Assembly: GCF_018294505.1 (NCBI RefSeq)
Contig: NC_057809.1
Location: 415,975,648-416,039,647, forward strand
DNA from: Triticum aestivum
Lineage: Eukaryota > Streptophyta > Magnoliopsida > Poales > Poaceae
Direction: 5' to 3'
DNA: 64,000 nt
The notes under the pieces are model-generated. The model was not told where the DNA came from. It made no database searches and saw only the letters and a program-made list of their open reading frames with translations. The translations under genes and the position numbers were made by a program. Shown piece by piece: positions 11,885-23,025 of the stretch; positions within the stretch are counted from its first letter, which is position 1, and every line of letters begins with the position of its first letter.

Positions 11885-14846
11885 ATGTCCGGATCCAGCC
11901 TCCAGGGCCGGTGGATGCCCTCCTCCGTCACGGAAGAGGATATCAAGAAGTTGAGGGAGGCAATATACTTGACCGCTGAAGTATCGCATCGGCTGCCCGC
12001 CCGAGGGCAGGTTGTCCCTACTCCCAAACCCAACGAAGACGCCGTGTTCATCTCCCACTTCCCCCGAGGACTAGGCCTCACTCTGGATCCCTTCGTTAGG
12101 GGTTTGATGTTTTATTACGGGCTTGATTTCCACGATCTAGCCCCGGATTCCTTTCTCCACTTCTCGGCATTTATTGTCGTATGTGAGGCCTTCCTCCGCA
12201 TTACCCCTCACTTCGGCCTGTGGCTCAAGACCTTTGATGTGAAGCCGAAGACGGTCGAGGGGCAATATGAAGCGTGCGGGGGTGCATTAATAAGCAAGAT
12301 TGCTGGAGCTCCGTGGCCAAAAGGTTCCTTTCCAGAGGTGTCCAGATTATGGCAAAGGGAGTGGTTCTAGATCACCGCTCCCAGAAGTGCCAAGTGGTGG
12401 CTCCCCCCGCCTTTCGCTCGGGCCCTCCACCACAATTGATGTCATGGATCAGCAGGGGGCTGAGCTGGGGTCCAGCCAAGGATGTGCCCATACTGCAGAG
12501 CCGCATCCAGGATCTCTTCGAGGGAGATTTTAGTTTGGTTATGGTAGTGCAAGTCATGCTAGTTCGTCAAGTCTAGCCTTGCAAACGCCGGCCCCTCCGT
12601 TTATGGGAATTCAACCCACAAGGACCGTGCGCTATTCAGAATTTCCTCGGCCTGACGCACGAGTAGATGTACAAGTCGTTCTTCGGACCCCAGATAGAGT
12701 GTCCGGACACCTCCGAGGACGTGGGTCTGAGAAGCAACCGCACCGCGGCCCAAGTAAGTAATCCTCTAACCGAACACACTGTCTTTCTTTTATCATGACA
12801 TCATTCCGAAGAATCGCTCTTTGACCAGGACTGGATAGCAAAGGCGAAGATGATCCGGTGTTCGGCTCCCCTTCCCGAAGGCTTGGACAATCCGGTGCTG
12901 GAAAAGATGCTCGAGCCAGCACCTTGCCTGGTGCCCTCAAAGGAAGATGAAGGGGGGAATAAAGAGGGCCAAAGCGGGCCTCCACCACTACCTGTTCCAA
13001 CCGAGGGAACGGGCACCTCCGTGAGGGAGGATAGCCAAGGGAAGGAATCTAACATTCCCTCACCCTGGGGGAGGATGAGGACTACCTCTAATGATCCAGA
13101 AACCAAGGTTTCCAAACGGGGGAAGAAAACTCCACCAGAGCGTCCCGTCTCGGATGGTGCTCTTGCTGCACAAAGTTCGTGCAGGGATCAGCCCTCTAAC
13201 GAGTCATAAGTGATCAAAATCTACTTAATAGTAGATATATTCTACCTTACTTCCGAGGAAAATAACCGAAGCATTTATCTTGCAGTTCGGATCTTAGCCC
13301 TTCTCAACAGAGCTCGTCTTCAGGGGACCTTCTTCCGGAGATGATGTAGAGCGAAACGCCTCCCCCGGACTCCCCCGCTCAAGAAGCAGGCGACCTTGAA
13401 GTGTCGTCATGGAGGGCCTCTCCGGATCTGGTGAGGCCAGAAGATAATCCTATAGTCACCCGAAGTCTCCAGCATCCGGCTCTTGAAGAGGGCAGACAAA
13501 ATAGTCCGGCGCCGTCTGGTATGCGGTCGGACGTACTGAGGGATCTGCTGAAGCGAGCGACCATCTCGGAAGAACACCGTGCGTTGATGGGTACGGTGAT
13601 GGAAATGATTTCGTCCGCCGAAAGCGGGTTGCATGACGCCTTTATGAGTCTACTAACGGGCTTTGAGGTACGTGAAATGATATACCTTTGTGATAGTACC
13701 GCACATTTTTAGGTGTGCCCTGTGTAGATAGTAGCCCCTGAGACTCTGGTTGTCACCGAGAACGGTGGCAAACAGAGGATCGTAGTCCCAGGTAATAACC
13801 ATAACGCCTTTATGTGCAGGTAGTGGAGGCTCCGGTGGCTAGCCGGACTCATGAGTTTGCCGAACTAAAGCGGCAACTGGATGCGGCGGATGCCGGCATC
13901 GAGCTTGTTAACAAGCGGCTTGACGAGGCACAGGGTAAGTGATATTTTCTGGTGAATGTCACATAGTAGGAGCAGCGTGATGCCAGTATCTTTAATATGT
14001 TGTGACTGCAGATGGAGCTGCCACCGTGGAGACCCTTCGGGCGGAACTTGCCAGAGCCAAAGAACAAGCAAGGAGTAGTGATGCGGCTGCTTTGAAGGCG
14101 GCCGATGAGTTAAGAGCCGAGAAGGCCGCGCATTGCGAGAGGAAAGAGAAAACGGCCAAGATGGATGTAAGGTTAAAAGACACTGCCGACCATTGCCAGT
14201 TCCTTGAGGAAGAAAACCAAGCGAAGGCGACGGACCTTGAAAAGGCCACGACGGCGACCAAAGACACCCGTTCTGCCATGGGAGCGAAGAAGGAGGAGCT
14301 GCATGAAGCCTGTGACATTGTGGCTGGGAAGCCCTTTTTGCTGCGGAGGAAGTTCGGAGATCCGCGGTATACCCCTCTGGATCGTCTGTGGAGTTCGGCA
14401 GACACATATCTGGACTTGGCGGCAAGCGCTGTCGATGCGGCCGAATACTTCCGAGATCAAATAGATCGTGAAGTGGACAAGCTATTCTAGGCGCAGTTTA
14501 ACGTTCCAGAGCGTCCGCTTCCATTGACCGATCAGCTGGCCGAATGGGCCGAACTCAATAGGTTGTCCAGACTCGCCATAAGGTCTATCGTGGATCAGCT
14601 GTGGTCGGAAAGGCCAAAGCCGAACAGTTATTTTAGCCTGGTGTGATGAAGAGGTCGGCGTGCATAGAAGGCTCGCGGATGGCCCTTGCCTGTGTCAAAG
14701 CATACTGGGCGGAGATGGATGCTACCACTTTCGTGGCACAGGGTTCGGCCATAGGCCGAGTGGCTGCCGAGCACTATTTTGGAGAAGTTCTTGAGGGTGC
14801 TCGTTTGATAGAGGCCCGGTGCTCGAAGAATATTATGTTTGAGTGA
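11885..14846 (+). pseudogene. Antisense multi-exon gene, 'putative gypsy type transposon' family (PF04195-like) with coiled coil
   Basis: The first exon starts MSGSSLQGRWMPSSVTEEDI and contains the family pattern: PNEDAVFISHFPRGLGL, then LMFYYGLDFHDLAPDSFLHF, then CEAFLRITPHFGLW (11890-12250). A stop (TAG 12368-12370) and a nearby frameshift break the frame; it resumes with FRSGPPPQLMSW at about 12413. Plausible GT-AG junctions are 12754/12828, 13668/13819 and 13935/14011, with another acceptor near 13285. The second exon ends in a stop at 13209. The last exon (14012-14846) is a strongly charged coiled coil followed by a conserved-looking tail (FGDPRYTPLDRLWSSADTYL) interrupted by TAG at 14488. 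The function of the family is unknown; such ORFs are known extras of Tat-lineage elements. It faces gag head-on across the element. Confidence 0.7.
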
Positions 14847-16072
14847 CATGTATTCCCATTGTAAAAACAATGTTTTATTAAATTTATCAAGGCTGTGTTT
14901 ATACTTTTGCCCGAAAGTATTGTGATGCCTCCTGTGCGGCCGTTTATGTATATAACCTGAAAGATTGTAGTCGTTGGCTTCAGCCCCCACGCATACATTG
15001 CGGGGGTGTTCGCAGAAGACGCGTATTCACACTTAATCCAACATCTTGGTCCTAGTAAGGAGGTGATAGCGCAGCGAACTAGCCAACCAGACTATAATGC
15101 TTTAACACTTTCACTTAGCCATAGGAGTTTGACAGTGGGGCTATTATATAGCCCCTGGTGGCTTCGCACTCGCCCGGGTTCGGGGTGTGTACATGCCTGG
15201 CCGGGAAACGTCCCTTCGTTAATGCGGGGGAATCCCGAAGATTCCGATAGGTCATCGAGTGGTTGACCAGTCTCACGCTATATCATGACAGTCAGTTTTC
15301 GGCTTTCTCTACTGAGGTGCTCGTCCGGATGAACCAGGGCACAATCGCAGTAGTTCTCTTGGTGCCGCCTTAGCCGATAGAGCGGAACATAAGGCAGCAA
15401 AACACAGGAGCCAGGCAAACCCAACATTTGACCAAAGACATGGTTCGGAGCTGATGCATATAAGGCCAAACTCGCGACGCCGAACACTCCCTAAGGTATT
15501 CGGTCTTTATGGTGTAAACCGGGTCTAAACAGTACCCTTTGTAATAAGCCCCTGGTGTCCAGGTACGTGCATTATTCTGGTGTGGCCACATGCCAAGACG
15601 TCAGCATCCTTCTCGGTTGTACTGAGAATCCGAGGGATGTAAATCAACAAGAGACAATAAAAAGGGTTTACGCAGGGTCTTAATCTACAAAGAATCCTTG
15701 AACCGGGTCCCTACTGCACGTCTGCGCCTGTGTCTTCGTTGTGCCGTATTCTGGACGGGTGTAGCATGGTCATCTGAAAAAGAGAGGAACTTGATTGAAA
15801 AGTTGCCGTGCAAAAGTTAAGTTATACTAAATAAACAATATACAGTTGAAAATGAGTGAAGGTGAGCCTTATTGCCACTTTTGCGCGCGCGTTGAGGCTC
15901 TTGTATTGTAATAGGGGTATAGCCATCAAACCTGTATTAATTACATATAGCTGAGCCGGACTCGTCTAGCCGTGTCCGTGGTCTTAACGACCTGTCAAAT
16001 GCTTGAGTTGGCGAGGCCGTTTAGTGTGCGGCGGCCAAGGCGGCCGCACCGTCTTCGGCGCGCAAGGAGCGC
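14847..16072. other. Non-coding spacer where pol would be expected
   Basis: This is between the end of the antisense gene and the end of protease. I find no RT, RNase H or integrase motif on either strand. It begins with a likely 3' untranslated region of the antisense gene (AT-rich, TTTTATTAAATTTATC near 14874). In autonomous relatives several kilobases of pol sit here. Confidence 0.6.
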
Positions 16073-16609
16073 TCAATATTTTCCATTTATTGTAATGATG
16101 CCACGTGGACCGGGCATCTTGAGCTTGAGGGAAGCGTAATGCGGTATTGCATTAAAGCGAGCGAAAGCCTCGCATCCGAGTAGTGCTTGATAGCCACTTT
16201 GGAATGAAGCGACATGGAAGGTTAAATTTTCGCTGCGGAAGTTGTCGGGGGAGCCGAATATAACCTCTAGTAGCAGGGAGCCCCTGCAGTGAGCCTCCGG
16301 GCCTGGCGTTACTCCTTTAAAGGTAGCATTGCTGCGGAAAATTTTTGTTGGGTCTATCCCCATTTTGCAGACTGTGTCCTGATATATCAGATTTAAACTG
16401 CTGCCACCATCCATCAGGACTCGGGTGAAGTGGTATTCGTCAATTATTGGATCTAATACCAAGGCATCCCATCCTGCACGCCGGATACTTGCCGAATAAT
16501 CCCGATGGTCGAAGGTGATCGGTTGGGACGACCAGTGGCGGAGCTCCGCGGTGATAGGCCCTGGGGCATGTTCCTCTAAGGGTGCCACTTTGTTTCTCCC
16601 TTTTATCAC
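16073..16609 (-). pseudogene. Tat-lineage aspartic protease
   Basis: The minus-strand frame contains the retropepsin active site VLMDGGSSLNLIY (D-G-G variant, about 16390-16430) and the later block ALLGCEAFARFNAIPHYASL, followed by LKMPGPRGIITINGKY, a C-terminal signature of Tat-type proteases. The upstream part (DHRDYSASIRRAGWDALVLDPII) is the usual gag-protease linker. A frameshift near 16610-16700 separates it from gag. The visible frame ends at 16073 with no RT after it. The protease would mature the gag precursor; here it is probably inactive because the frame is not continuous with gag. Confidence 0.8.
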
Positions 16610-17823
16610 GTGTAACGCGTTGACTGTTTTGATTTCTGGTGGGAATTTCTTTTGTTCCCCTGTGCTTTGATTGCGAGGCTCATCCTCGTCTTCACTTGGT
16701 GTATCCTGCCCCTTGTGTTCGGCGTTGAGCTTGTCGGACTGTTTGAAGACCCGACATTCTCTGTGGGTGTGATTTGCAAATCTGGGATGCTATGGATCTG
16801 ACATATTTGATCCAGAATTTTGTTTAGGCTGGACAGTTCGTCTCTGTTTCCTTTGGAGGGCGGCTTCTGCTGGCCTGGCCGAGAGCTTCTGAATCTGGCG
16901 TTTACCGCCGTGCTCTTCGGGATGTCTTCCTTATTCCGACGCTTGTTCTTGCTGCTTCGTGATTTCCCATTTCCATCCCTGACTTCAGAGGTACTTGGGT
17001 CGCTGGTGCTGCATCTGGCTAACCAGCTGTCCTCGCCCGCGCAAAAACGGGTCATGAGGCTTGTTAATGCTGCCATTGTTCTCGGCTTTTCTTGACCGAG
17101 GTGTCTGGCAAGCCATTCATCTCGGACGCTATGTTTAAAAGATGCTAAGGCTTCGGCGTCCGGACAGTCGACTATTTGGTTCTTTTTAGTGAGGAACCTG
17201 TTCCAAAGCTTTCGGGCTGACTCACCGGGCTATTGAGTTATATGACTTAAATCGTCTACATCCGGTGGTCGGACATATGTCCCTTGAAAATTTGCCCGAA
17301 AGGCGTCTTCGAGCTCTTCCCAGCTTCCGATGGAGTTCCCGGGGAGGCTTTTAAGCCAGTGCCGAGCTGGCCCTTTGAGCTTGAGGGGTAAGTATTTTAT
17401 GGCGTGGAGATCATCTCCTCGAGCCATATGGATATGGAGGATGTAATCCTCAATCCAGACCCCAGTGTTTGTTGTTCCGTCGTACGCCTCTATGTTTACG
17501 GGTTTGAATCCCTCTGGAAATTCATGATCCAGCACCTCATCAGTGAAACATAGAGGGTGTGCGGCACCCCTGTATTTGGGTGTACCACAGTATTCGGATG
17601 TTTGTTGTGTCCCATTGTATGTTGGAGCGCGCCTGTGTGGTCCATAGATGGATCTGGTTGCGCTGTCCTTTTGATGCGAGCCCTTACGTGGATCACGTAC
17701 TGGTTTATGTGCGGCATTGATTGCCGCTTTATGTTGGCTATGAGGTTGTCTATCCGACCGGATGGCCATTTTATTTTTTAATTGTGGAGGATCTAAGGCC
17801 TCCTCGTCGAATTCAGGTAGCAA
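16606..17823 (-). pseudogene. gag: Tat-lineage gag
   Basis: The capsid core is recognisable: FPEGFKPVNIEAYDGTTNT, then IKYLPLKLKGPARHWLKSLP, then SWEELEDAFRANFQGTYVRP (about 17530-17260). One in-frame TAG at about 17232 (after DDLSHITQ) is followed in frame by PGESARKLWNRF, the expected continuation, so it is a simple nonsense change. The basic tail (KNKRRNKEDIPKS) and the segment leading to the CCHC-like end are frameshifted near 16700. It would form the virus-like particle. The start at 17823 is only the first methionine of this frame; gag may be read through from the leader ORF. Confidence 0.8.
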
Positions 17824-17887
17824 CTTTCACTTCGGATAGCTCTTGGTGTGGCGATTACTGCCGTACTTCGCTGCTGTGTTGAGTACT

Positions 17888-19048
17888 TCACTCCATTTGA
17901 TTTTGAGTGTGTCTTGCATCCTTGAGCCTTTGCTTCTGTTTTTTCAGGCTCCTCGTCGTGGCAACAAGCCTTTGGTGGGCATTGTGTTGCTCCTGGCGCC
18001 TGTCCGGTGTGATGTCGTCCGGACTGTTATCTTCGACAGGGTTGGGTTGTTCGGCTTGATTTTCCGTGTTGCCATGGTCGAGCAATGGTTCACCCTGCTC
18101 TAACGCTGGGTCTATGTGATCGTTATTTTTGCCGAGGCGGGATTTGGAGCGGTGTTTACGCCGCCGCTTTGACTGCTGCTCGAGGGAACCACCCTTCGCT
18201 GCGTCCTTCTGTTCCTCGTTGTTATTTTCTTTGGGTGTGTCTACCATGTATACGTCATGTGATGAAATGGGCGTACAGTGCCCTGTGGGCAGTGGTTCCT
18301 CTTCGCCTCCCGCATTGTTGTCTATACCGTTGATGTCTTCAGAATCGAAGTCGAGCATGTCGGTTAAGTCATCGACAGTGGCTACTAAATGGGTGGTGGG
18401 TGGGCGGCGAATTTCTTCGTCATCCGCATCCCAATCCTGCCGGACGTAGTTCGGCCAGGATCCTCTTGGCAAGGAGAGAGACCTTAATGAGTTCAGTATG
18501 TCGCCGAAGGGCGAGTGCTGAAAAATATCCGCGGAGGTAAACTCCATGATCGGCGCCCAATCGGATTCAATAGGAACGGGCGCAGGCGGTTCGGAGTCCG
18601 TGGCCGGAGAAGGATCCGGTAGTTTGGAAACATGACTCTCTTGAAGGGTAAGGTCGATATTCGGCTCGATCGCCGCAGAGGGTACAACCTCCGTGACGGG
18701 GTCTATCCACCCATCCACGGATGGCGAAACTATCTCCGAATTGAGGGTCGGAGCGGCTGCCGGTGCGATCTCCTGAATACGGTCTGATGGTAGAGCTAAA
18801 TCGTACTCATCGTGACCGCGTGGCGCACAAGGCAGGGGCTCGGATCCGTCGAAGATCAAATCTCCGCGGATATCGGCCGTGTAGTTTAAGCTTCCAAACC
18901 TGACCTAGTGGCCAGGGGCGTAACTTTCGATCTGCTCCAGATGGCCAAGCGAGTTGGCCCGCAGTGCGAAGCCGCCGAACACAAAGATCTGTCCGAGGAG
19001 AAAAGTCTCACCCTGGACCGCATCGCTATCGATGATCGTAGGAGTCAT
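17888..19048 (-). pseudogene. Leader ORF / gag N-terminal extension of the Tat element
   Basis: An ATG at 19048-19046, just 48 bases inside the 5' LTR, opens a minus-strand frame (MTPTIIDSDAVQGETFLLG) that is interrupted by one stop near 18905 and then stays open to 17888. The product is acidic and Pro/Ser/Asp-rich, with DILNSLRSLSLPRGSWPNYV near the middle and a basic KRRRKHRSKSR patch before a Gln/Lys/Arg-rich end. No enzyme motif is visible. Long N-terminal extensions of gag are usual in Tat-lineage elements. Exact boundaries between this and the core gag are uncertain; a frameshift or stop lies between 17888 and 17823. Confidence 0.6.
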
Positions 19049-19095
19049 CAAGCCTAACGGCGACGACACAGAGGAACTCTCAATGAAAGCACCAA

Positions 19096-19559
19096 TGTTG
19101 GTGTCAAAACCGGCGGATCTCGGGTAGGGGGTCCCGAACTGTGCGTCTAAGGCGGATGGTAATAGGAGGCAGGGGACACGATGTTTTACCTAGGTTCGGG
19201 CCCTATTGATGGAGGTAAAACCCTACGTCCTGCTTGATTTATTCTTGATGATATGAGTATTACAAGAGTTGATCTACCACGAGATCGGAGAGGCTAAACC
19301 CTAGGAGCTAGCCTATGGTATGATTGTATGTTGTCCTACGGACTAAAACCCTCTGGTTTATATAGACACCAGAGGGGGCTAGGGTTACACAAGGTCGGTT
19401 ACAAAGGAGGAGATATACATATCCGTATTGCCTAGCTTGCCTTCCACGCCAAGTAGAGTCCCATCCGGACATGAGACGAAGTCTTCAATCATAGTCTAAT
19501 AGTCTGGCCAAAGGATATAGTCCGGCTGTCCGGAGACCCCCTAATCCAGGAGTCCCTCA
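19096..19559 (-). repeat. 5' LTR of the Tat-lineage element
   Basis: This is the LTR proximal to gag. On the minus strand it starts TGAGGGAGTCCT and ends in CA, with a TATATAAACC promoter motif at 19357-19364 (plus-strand TTTATATA). The first internal bases on the minus strand read TTGGTGCTTTCATTGAGAG, the position of the primer-binding site. Confidence 0.85.
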
Positions 19560-19731
19560 GATGGACAACCCCTTTGTCGTGTTGTTTGCAAGTTGGTGTT
19601 TATTTGTGCAGGTATTCAGTGGCTTGTTGCGTAGTCTCCTACTGGATTGATACCTTGGTTCTCAAAACTGAGGGAAATACTTACGCTCCTTTGCTGCATC
19701 ACCCTTCCTCTTCAAGGGAAAAACCAACACA
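19560..19731 (+). mobile_element. 3' LTR of the Fatima-like element, last part
   Basis: It resumes the LTR interrupted at 10871: AAGGGATTG before the Tat element and GATGGACAACCCC after it join as in intact copies that I remember (GGGATTGACAACCCC). It ends in ACCAACACA at 19731, after which the minus-strand Gypsy element resumes. Confidence 0.75.
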
Positions 19732-20123
19732 AGCTGAATAGGTAGTAGTATTCCTGGAAGTTCTTCTGGAAAGACATCTTCGAAATCACGAACGACTGCA
19801 ATGTTCTCTATTCCTTCAAGAGGTGAAGGATTCAATGCATTCAGAACATATATCTGATTCTCGGCATCTTGGTTCATCTGAGTTGTGTAGTTGATCAACT
19901 GGCCAAAAGGATGTGTAAGTTGGACTTTCTTAGCGGTACAGTCAAGGAAAGCATTATGTGCTTTCAGCCAATCCATACCGAGAATGATCTTTGTGGTAGA
20001 AACCCGGAGGGCCATGAGTGAAGCAGCGAACACTAATCCTCCAATTACAATGTGGTTGCTGTGGGCTACCATCGAGGTATCCCACCTGGATTCTGGAGAG
20101 TTAATCACTAGCGGAGGGTACAC
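19732..20123 (-). pseudogene. Gypsy protease end and start of reverse transcriptase
   Basis: The minus-strand frame contains KIILGMDWLKAHNAFLDC (C-terminal retropepsin block) followed by VVRDFEDVFPEELPG, the hallmark just before the Gypsy RT. The reading is cut at 19732 by the LTR of the Fatima-like element; residues after about LLPIQL belong to that LTR. The catalytic Asp of the protease lies upstream in another frame, so the gene is frameshifted as well as truncated. The Del/Tekay assignment fits the D-W-L-K-A-H and E-D-V-F-P-E-E-L-P-G wording. Confidence 0.8.
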
Positions 20124-20239
20124 GTTTTCAAATGATTAGTCTTGCTCGTGTGCAAATGCCTCAGATATGAAGGAATGTGATGCTCTTGAATAAAAAAGAA
20201 TAGACGCTGGCACTGATCAGTTAACAAGGAGGGTTCCCA

Positions 20240-21307
20240 TCACGAAAGTCGGTTCCTTCTGAGCCTTATCAACATCGGTGTGGTTGGCCTAGCCAAGTAC
20301 AACAGCAGACGGTTGGGTATTATTGTTTCTGGGACGATAGCTTCGATGGCTCTTCTTACGACCCACAATAGAACACAGTGCATTTTTAGACTGACCGTGG
20401 TGACAGTTGAGAGCAAGGTTCCTGGCTGTCCACACTTGTGGCATAAGCCATCATTAGGGGGAGGAACCACAACATTGGACTGTCCACCCTGAATCGTTAG
20501 CTGTCTCGGTAGCGGAGGCAGACGAGGTGCAACATAAGACGGCCTTGGTGTTGGAACAGGTCGGTGATGAACATTGTGTGGGATCCAGACTCAACGTTTC
20601 TGAGTAGGATGACCCGAGGATGGGCCAACATCTCGAGTACACTTGAGCGATTCCTTGTACTCAGTCGGACCAGTTTCAGTTCGGAAAGCTTGGCTGACAA
20701 GCATCGCAAAGTCTGCACAATCATGAGCAACAAGTGCGAGCTTTATATCGGGATGCAGTCCTTCTCATAATTTCTCTTGCTTGCAAGTGTCAATGCATAC
20801 GTCATCCGCAGCATAGCGGGATAATTCAAGGAATTTCCTCTAATATTCATCCACAGTCATTGTGCCCTGTTAGAGTTTTCGGAACTCCTTCTTCTTCTGG
20901 ACTATCAGACCTCGAGGAATGTGCCATGCACGGAAGGCTAACTGAAATTCATGCCAAGTGGTTACACTCTCTACGTGCAGCATACCCCGTGGATTTCCCA
21001 CCATTGAGCAACTGAACCCTTCAGGTGAAATGTCGCAAAGGTGACGTAACTGGCAGGGGAAACATTAGCTGACTCCATCTCAAACAGGATGGCATGAAGC
21101 AAATCATCAGCATCCATAGGATTGGTGGAGTCACGGAAAATGGACGAGTTTGAGGCGCACAAATTTTGGTAGTGTTATCAGGGCAGGTTGTTGATGAGCA
21201 TTCTGGTTCGGAAACTAGGCCATTACCCCAGTCATAAACTGATGATTCAGCTCAAACTGCTGCATCATTGTGGCAAGATAGGGTGGAGGTGGAGGGTCGT
21301 CAGCCAT
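20240..21307 (-). pseudogene. gag: Gypsy gag with degenerate zinc knuckle
   Basis: An ATG at 21307-21305 (MADDPPPPYLATMM) starts a heavily broken gag. The capsid core is recognisable at 21162-20971 (STNPMDADDLLHAILFEMESANVSPA, then FHLKGSVAQWWEIH), continuing in other frames through GTMTVDEY-like and a region with a PRPSYVAPRLPPP-like linker. Near 20450 a CCHC knuckle begins as GLCHKCGQPG but the second half is frameshifted. Many stops and frameshifts make it non-functional. It was the particle protein of the Del/Tekay-like element. Confidence 0.75.
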
Positions 21308-21927
21308 CCTGCTAAAAACATCAGGGAGCAGTTTAACCAGGGGTGGAGCAGGTGTATAGAGTCATTCATGATGTAACTTGAACAATGAGCAAAGGCGCAG
21401 TATGTACAAAGCAGTAGTCATTAAATACATATAGATACATATACAGAGCCAATCACATGTTGTTAGTATGAGTTCAGACAAGAGAATCATCTTAGACATA
21501 CTAGGCAGCACACATGCTCGCGATGGAGGGATACAACAACGAGGCATAGAAAAGGCTACATGAACGTTGGAGAAAACCACTAGAGAAAGGATTCTGTAGG
21601 GGACGACACAGGGTGCCCTCGATAGAAGGATCCTACGGCCCGTGAACACTGTGAAGCAGATCCTGGCCCACAATTCAAGAAAGGCATAATACGAATCTTC
21701 GGATGGATGTGATCACGAGAACCTAGGATAGAGTTAGCAAAATCATTTAACCCGAATAGAAGAAAGATCAGAGTCCTAGAGTATAGATGAGGAGTAAAAG
21801 ATCCTAATACCACGCAATGGCAACATGGGCTCGCAACCTACACAACCAAGTTAGTAAATCAGTTTTTCAGAGACTAGTCTCAACTTTGGCCATGGAGTTG
21901 GAGAGGGGGGGTTCCTACAGGCAGTCG

Positions 21928-21939
21928 GCTCTGGTACCA
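21928..21939 (-). promoter_or_regulatory. Primer-binding site, initiator tRNA-Met type
   Basis: The minus strand reads TGGTACCAGAGC, one change from the common TGGTATCAGAGC, three bases inside the LTR end (CACA at 21943). It fixes the orientation of the element. Confidence 0.8.
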
Positions 21940-21942
21940 ACT

Positions 21943-23025
21943 TGTGACGCCACCGATTCAATCGTACACTAATCATACACGCAAATGTGTACGATCAAGA
22001 TCAAGGACTCACGGGAAGATATCACAACACAACTCTAGACACAAATTAAAATAATACAAGCTTCACATACAAGCCAGGGGCCACGAGGGCTCAAGTACAA
22101 GCTCGATACACAATCGTCAGCGGAAGCAACAATATCTGAGTACATGCATAAGTTAACCAAGACTGCCCTGAGAAGGCAAACACAAAAGCAACAACGATCG
22201 AACAGGTAAGGCCTCCTGCTTGGGACCTCCTAACTACTCCTAGTCGTCAGCGGTGACAACATCTGGCTCCTAGGATCCACCACCTAATCGCCGCAACCAG
22301 GTATAGGGGAAAAGAGGTAGCAAAGCAACCGTGAGTACTCATCCAAAGTACTCGCAAGACTTACATCAAATCTATACTAACTATGCATCAGTATCAAATG
22401 GAAGGTTGTATTTGTGGACTGAACTGAAGAATGCCAGAAGAGAGGGGCAAGCCTAGCCTATCGAAGACTAGCATCTTCAAGCAACTCCAAGCAGCTTGCA
22501 GCATTCAGAAGACTACATAATAGCATTTTTAATATTTAACAAGCATGTTGTAGCATTAACGCCCAAAGATCCTTCCTCGACTCCCCGCGAGAAATCAATC
22601 TCGGAGCCACATATCCGACACATGTCTCAAGTAACCAGTTCTAGTTGTAATAGATCATGACACAAGTCTGAACGACCATTACCGTGGACACGGCTATTCG
22701 CATAGATAACTTCCCTGCAAGGGTGCACCGCATTACCCAACCCGCTTGATTACTATGGCCAGACACACTATCTTGCATCCATGCCCGGCCTTGGAAGATC
22801 AACACATCGCAGTCCTACCTAGGCTCAATACAGAGGTCCCTGCCGGTCTACATCCTAAGTACTCCGGGGTCTTGGGCCCATAGCCCGTTGAGCTCCGGGT
22901 CGTTGTGCGCAAGGGGCCTAGATGGCGCGATCCGCCCGAGCACAATGATGAACTGGATGTCTGACAAAGCTTCGGCTGATACTATGACGTCGAGCGCCCA
23001 TAACTATTCTTGTGTGGTGGTTAGT
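21943..23025 (-). repeat. 5' LTR of the Del/Tekay-like element, inner part
   Basis: The inner 1.08 kb of the LTR. It matches the reverse complement of about 3840-5012. It ends at the copy TTAGT (23021-23025) of the target duplication created by the element at 23026. No gene. Confidence 0.8.

Larger units (their letters stand above)
10872..19559 (-). mobile_element. Complete Tat-lineage Gypsy element lacking pol, with an antisense gene
   Basis: Two LTRs of about 470 bp bound the element (10872-11345 and 19096-19559). Read on the minus strand each begins TGAGGGAGTC and ends in CA (CCGACA in one, CCAACA in the other). Flanking pentamers are GATTG (10867-10871) and GATGG (19560-19564), a target duplication with one change. 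The minus strand carries leader-ORF, gag and protease; the plus strand near the 3' LTR carries a multi-exon antisense gene. RT, RNase H and integrase are absent: only about 1.2 kb of non-coding DNA separates protease from the antisense gene. The order gag-pro then antisense ORF then LTR is typical of the Tat/Grande/Retand group. It sits inside the Fatima-like LTR. Confidence 0.85.
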
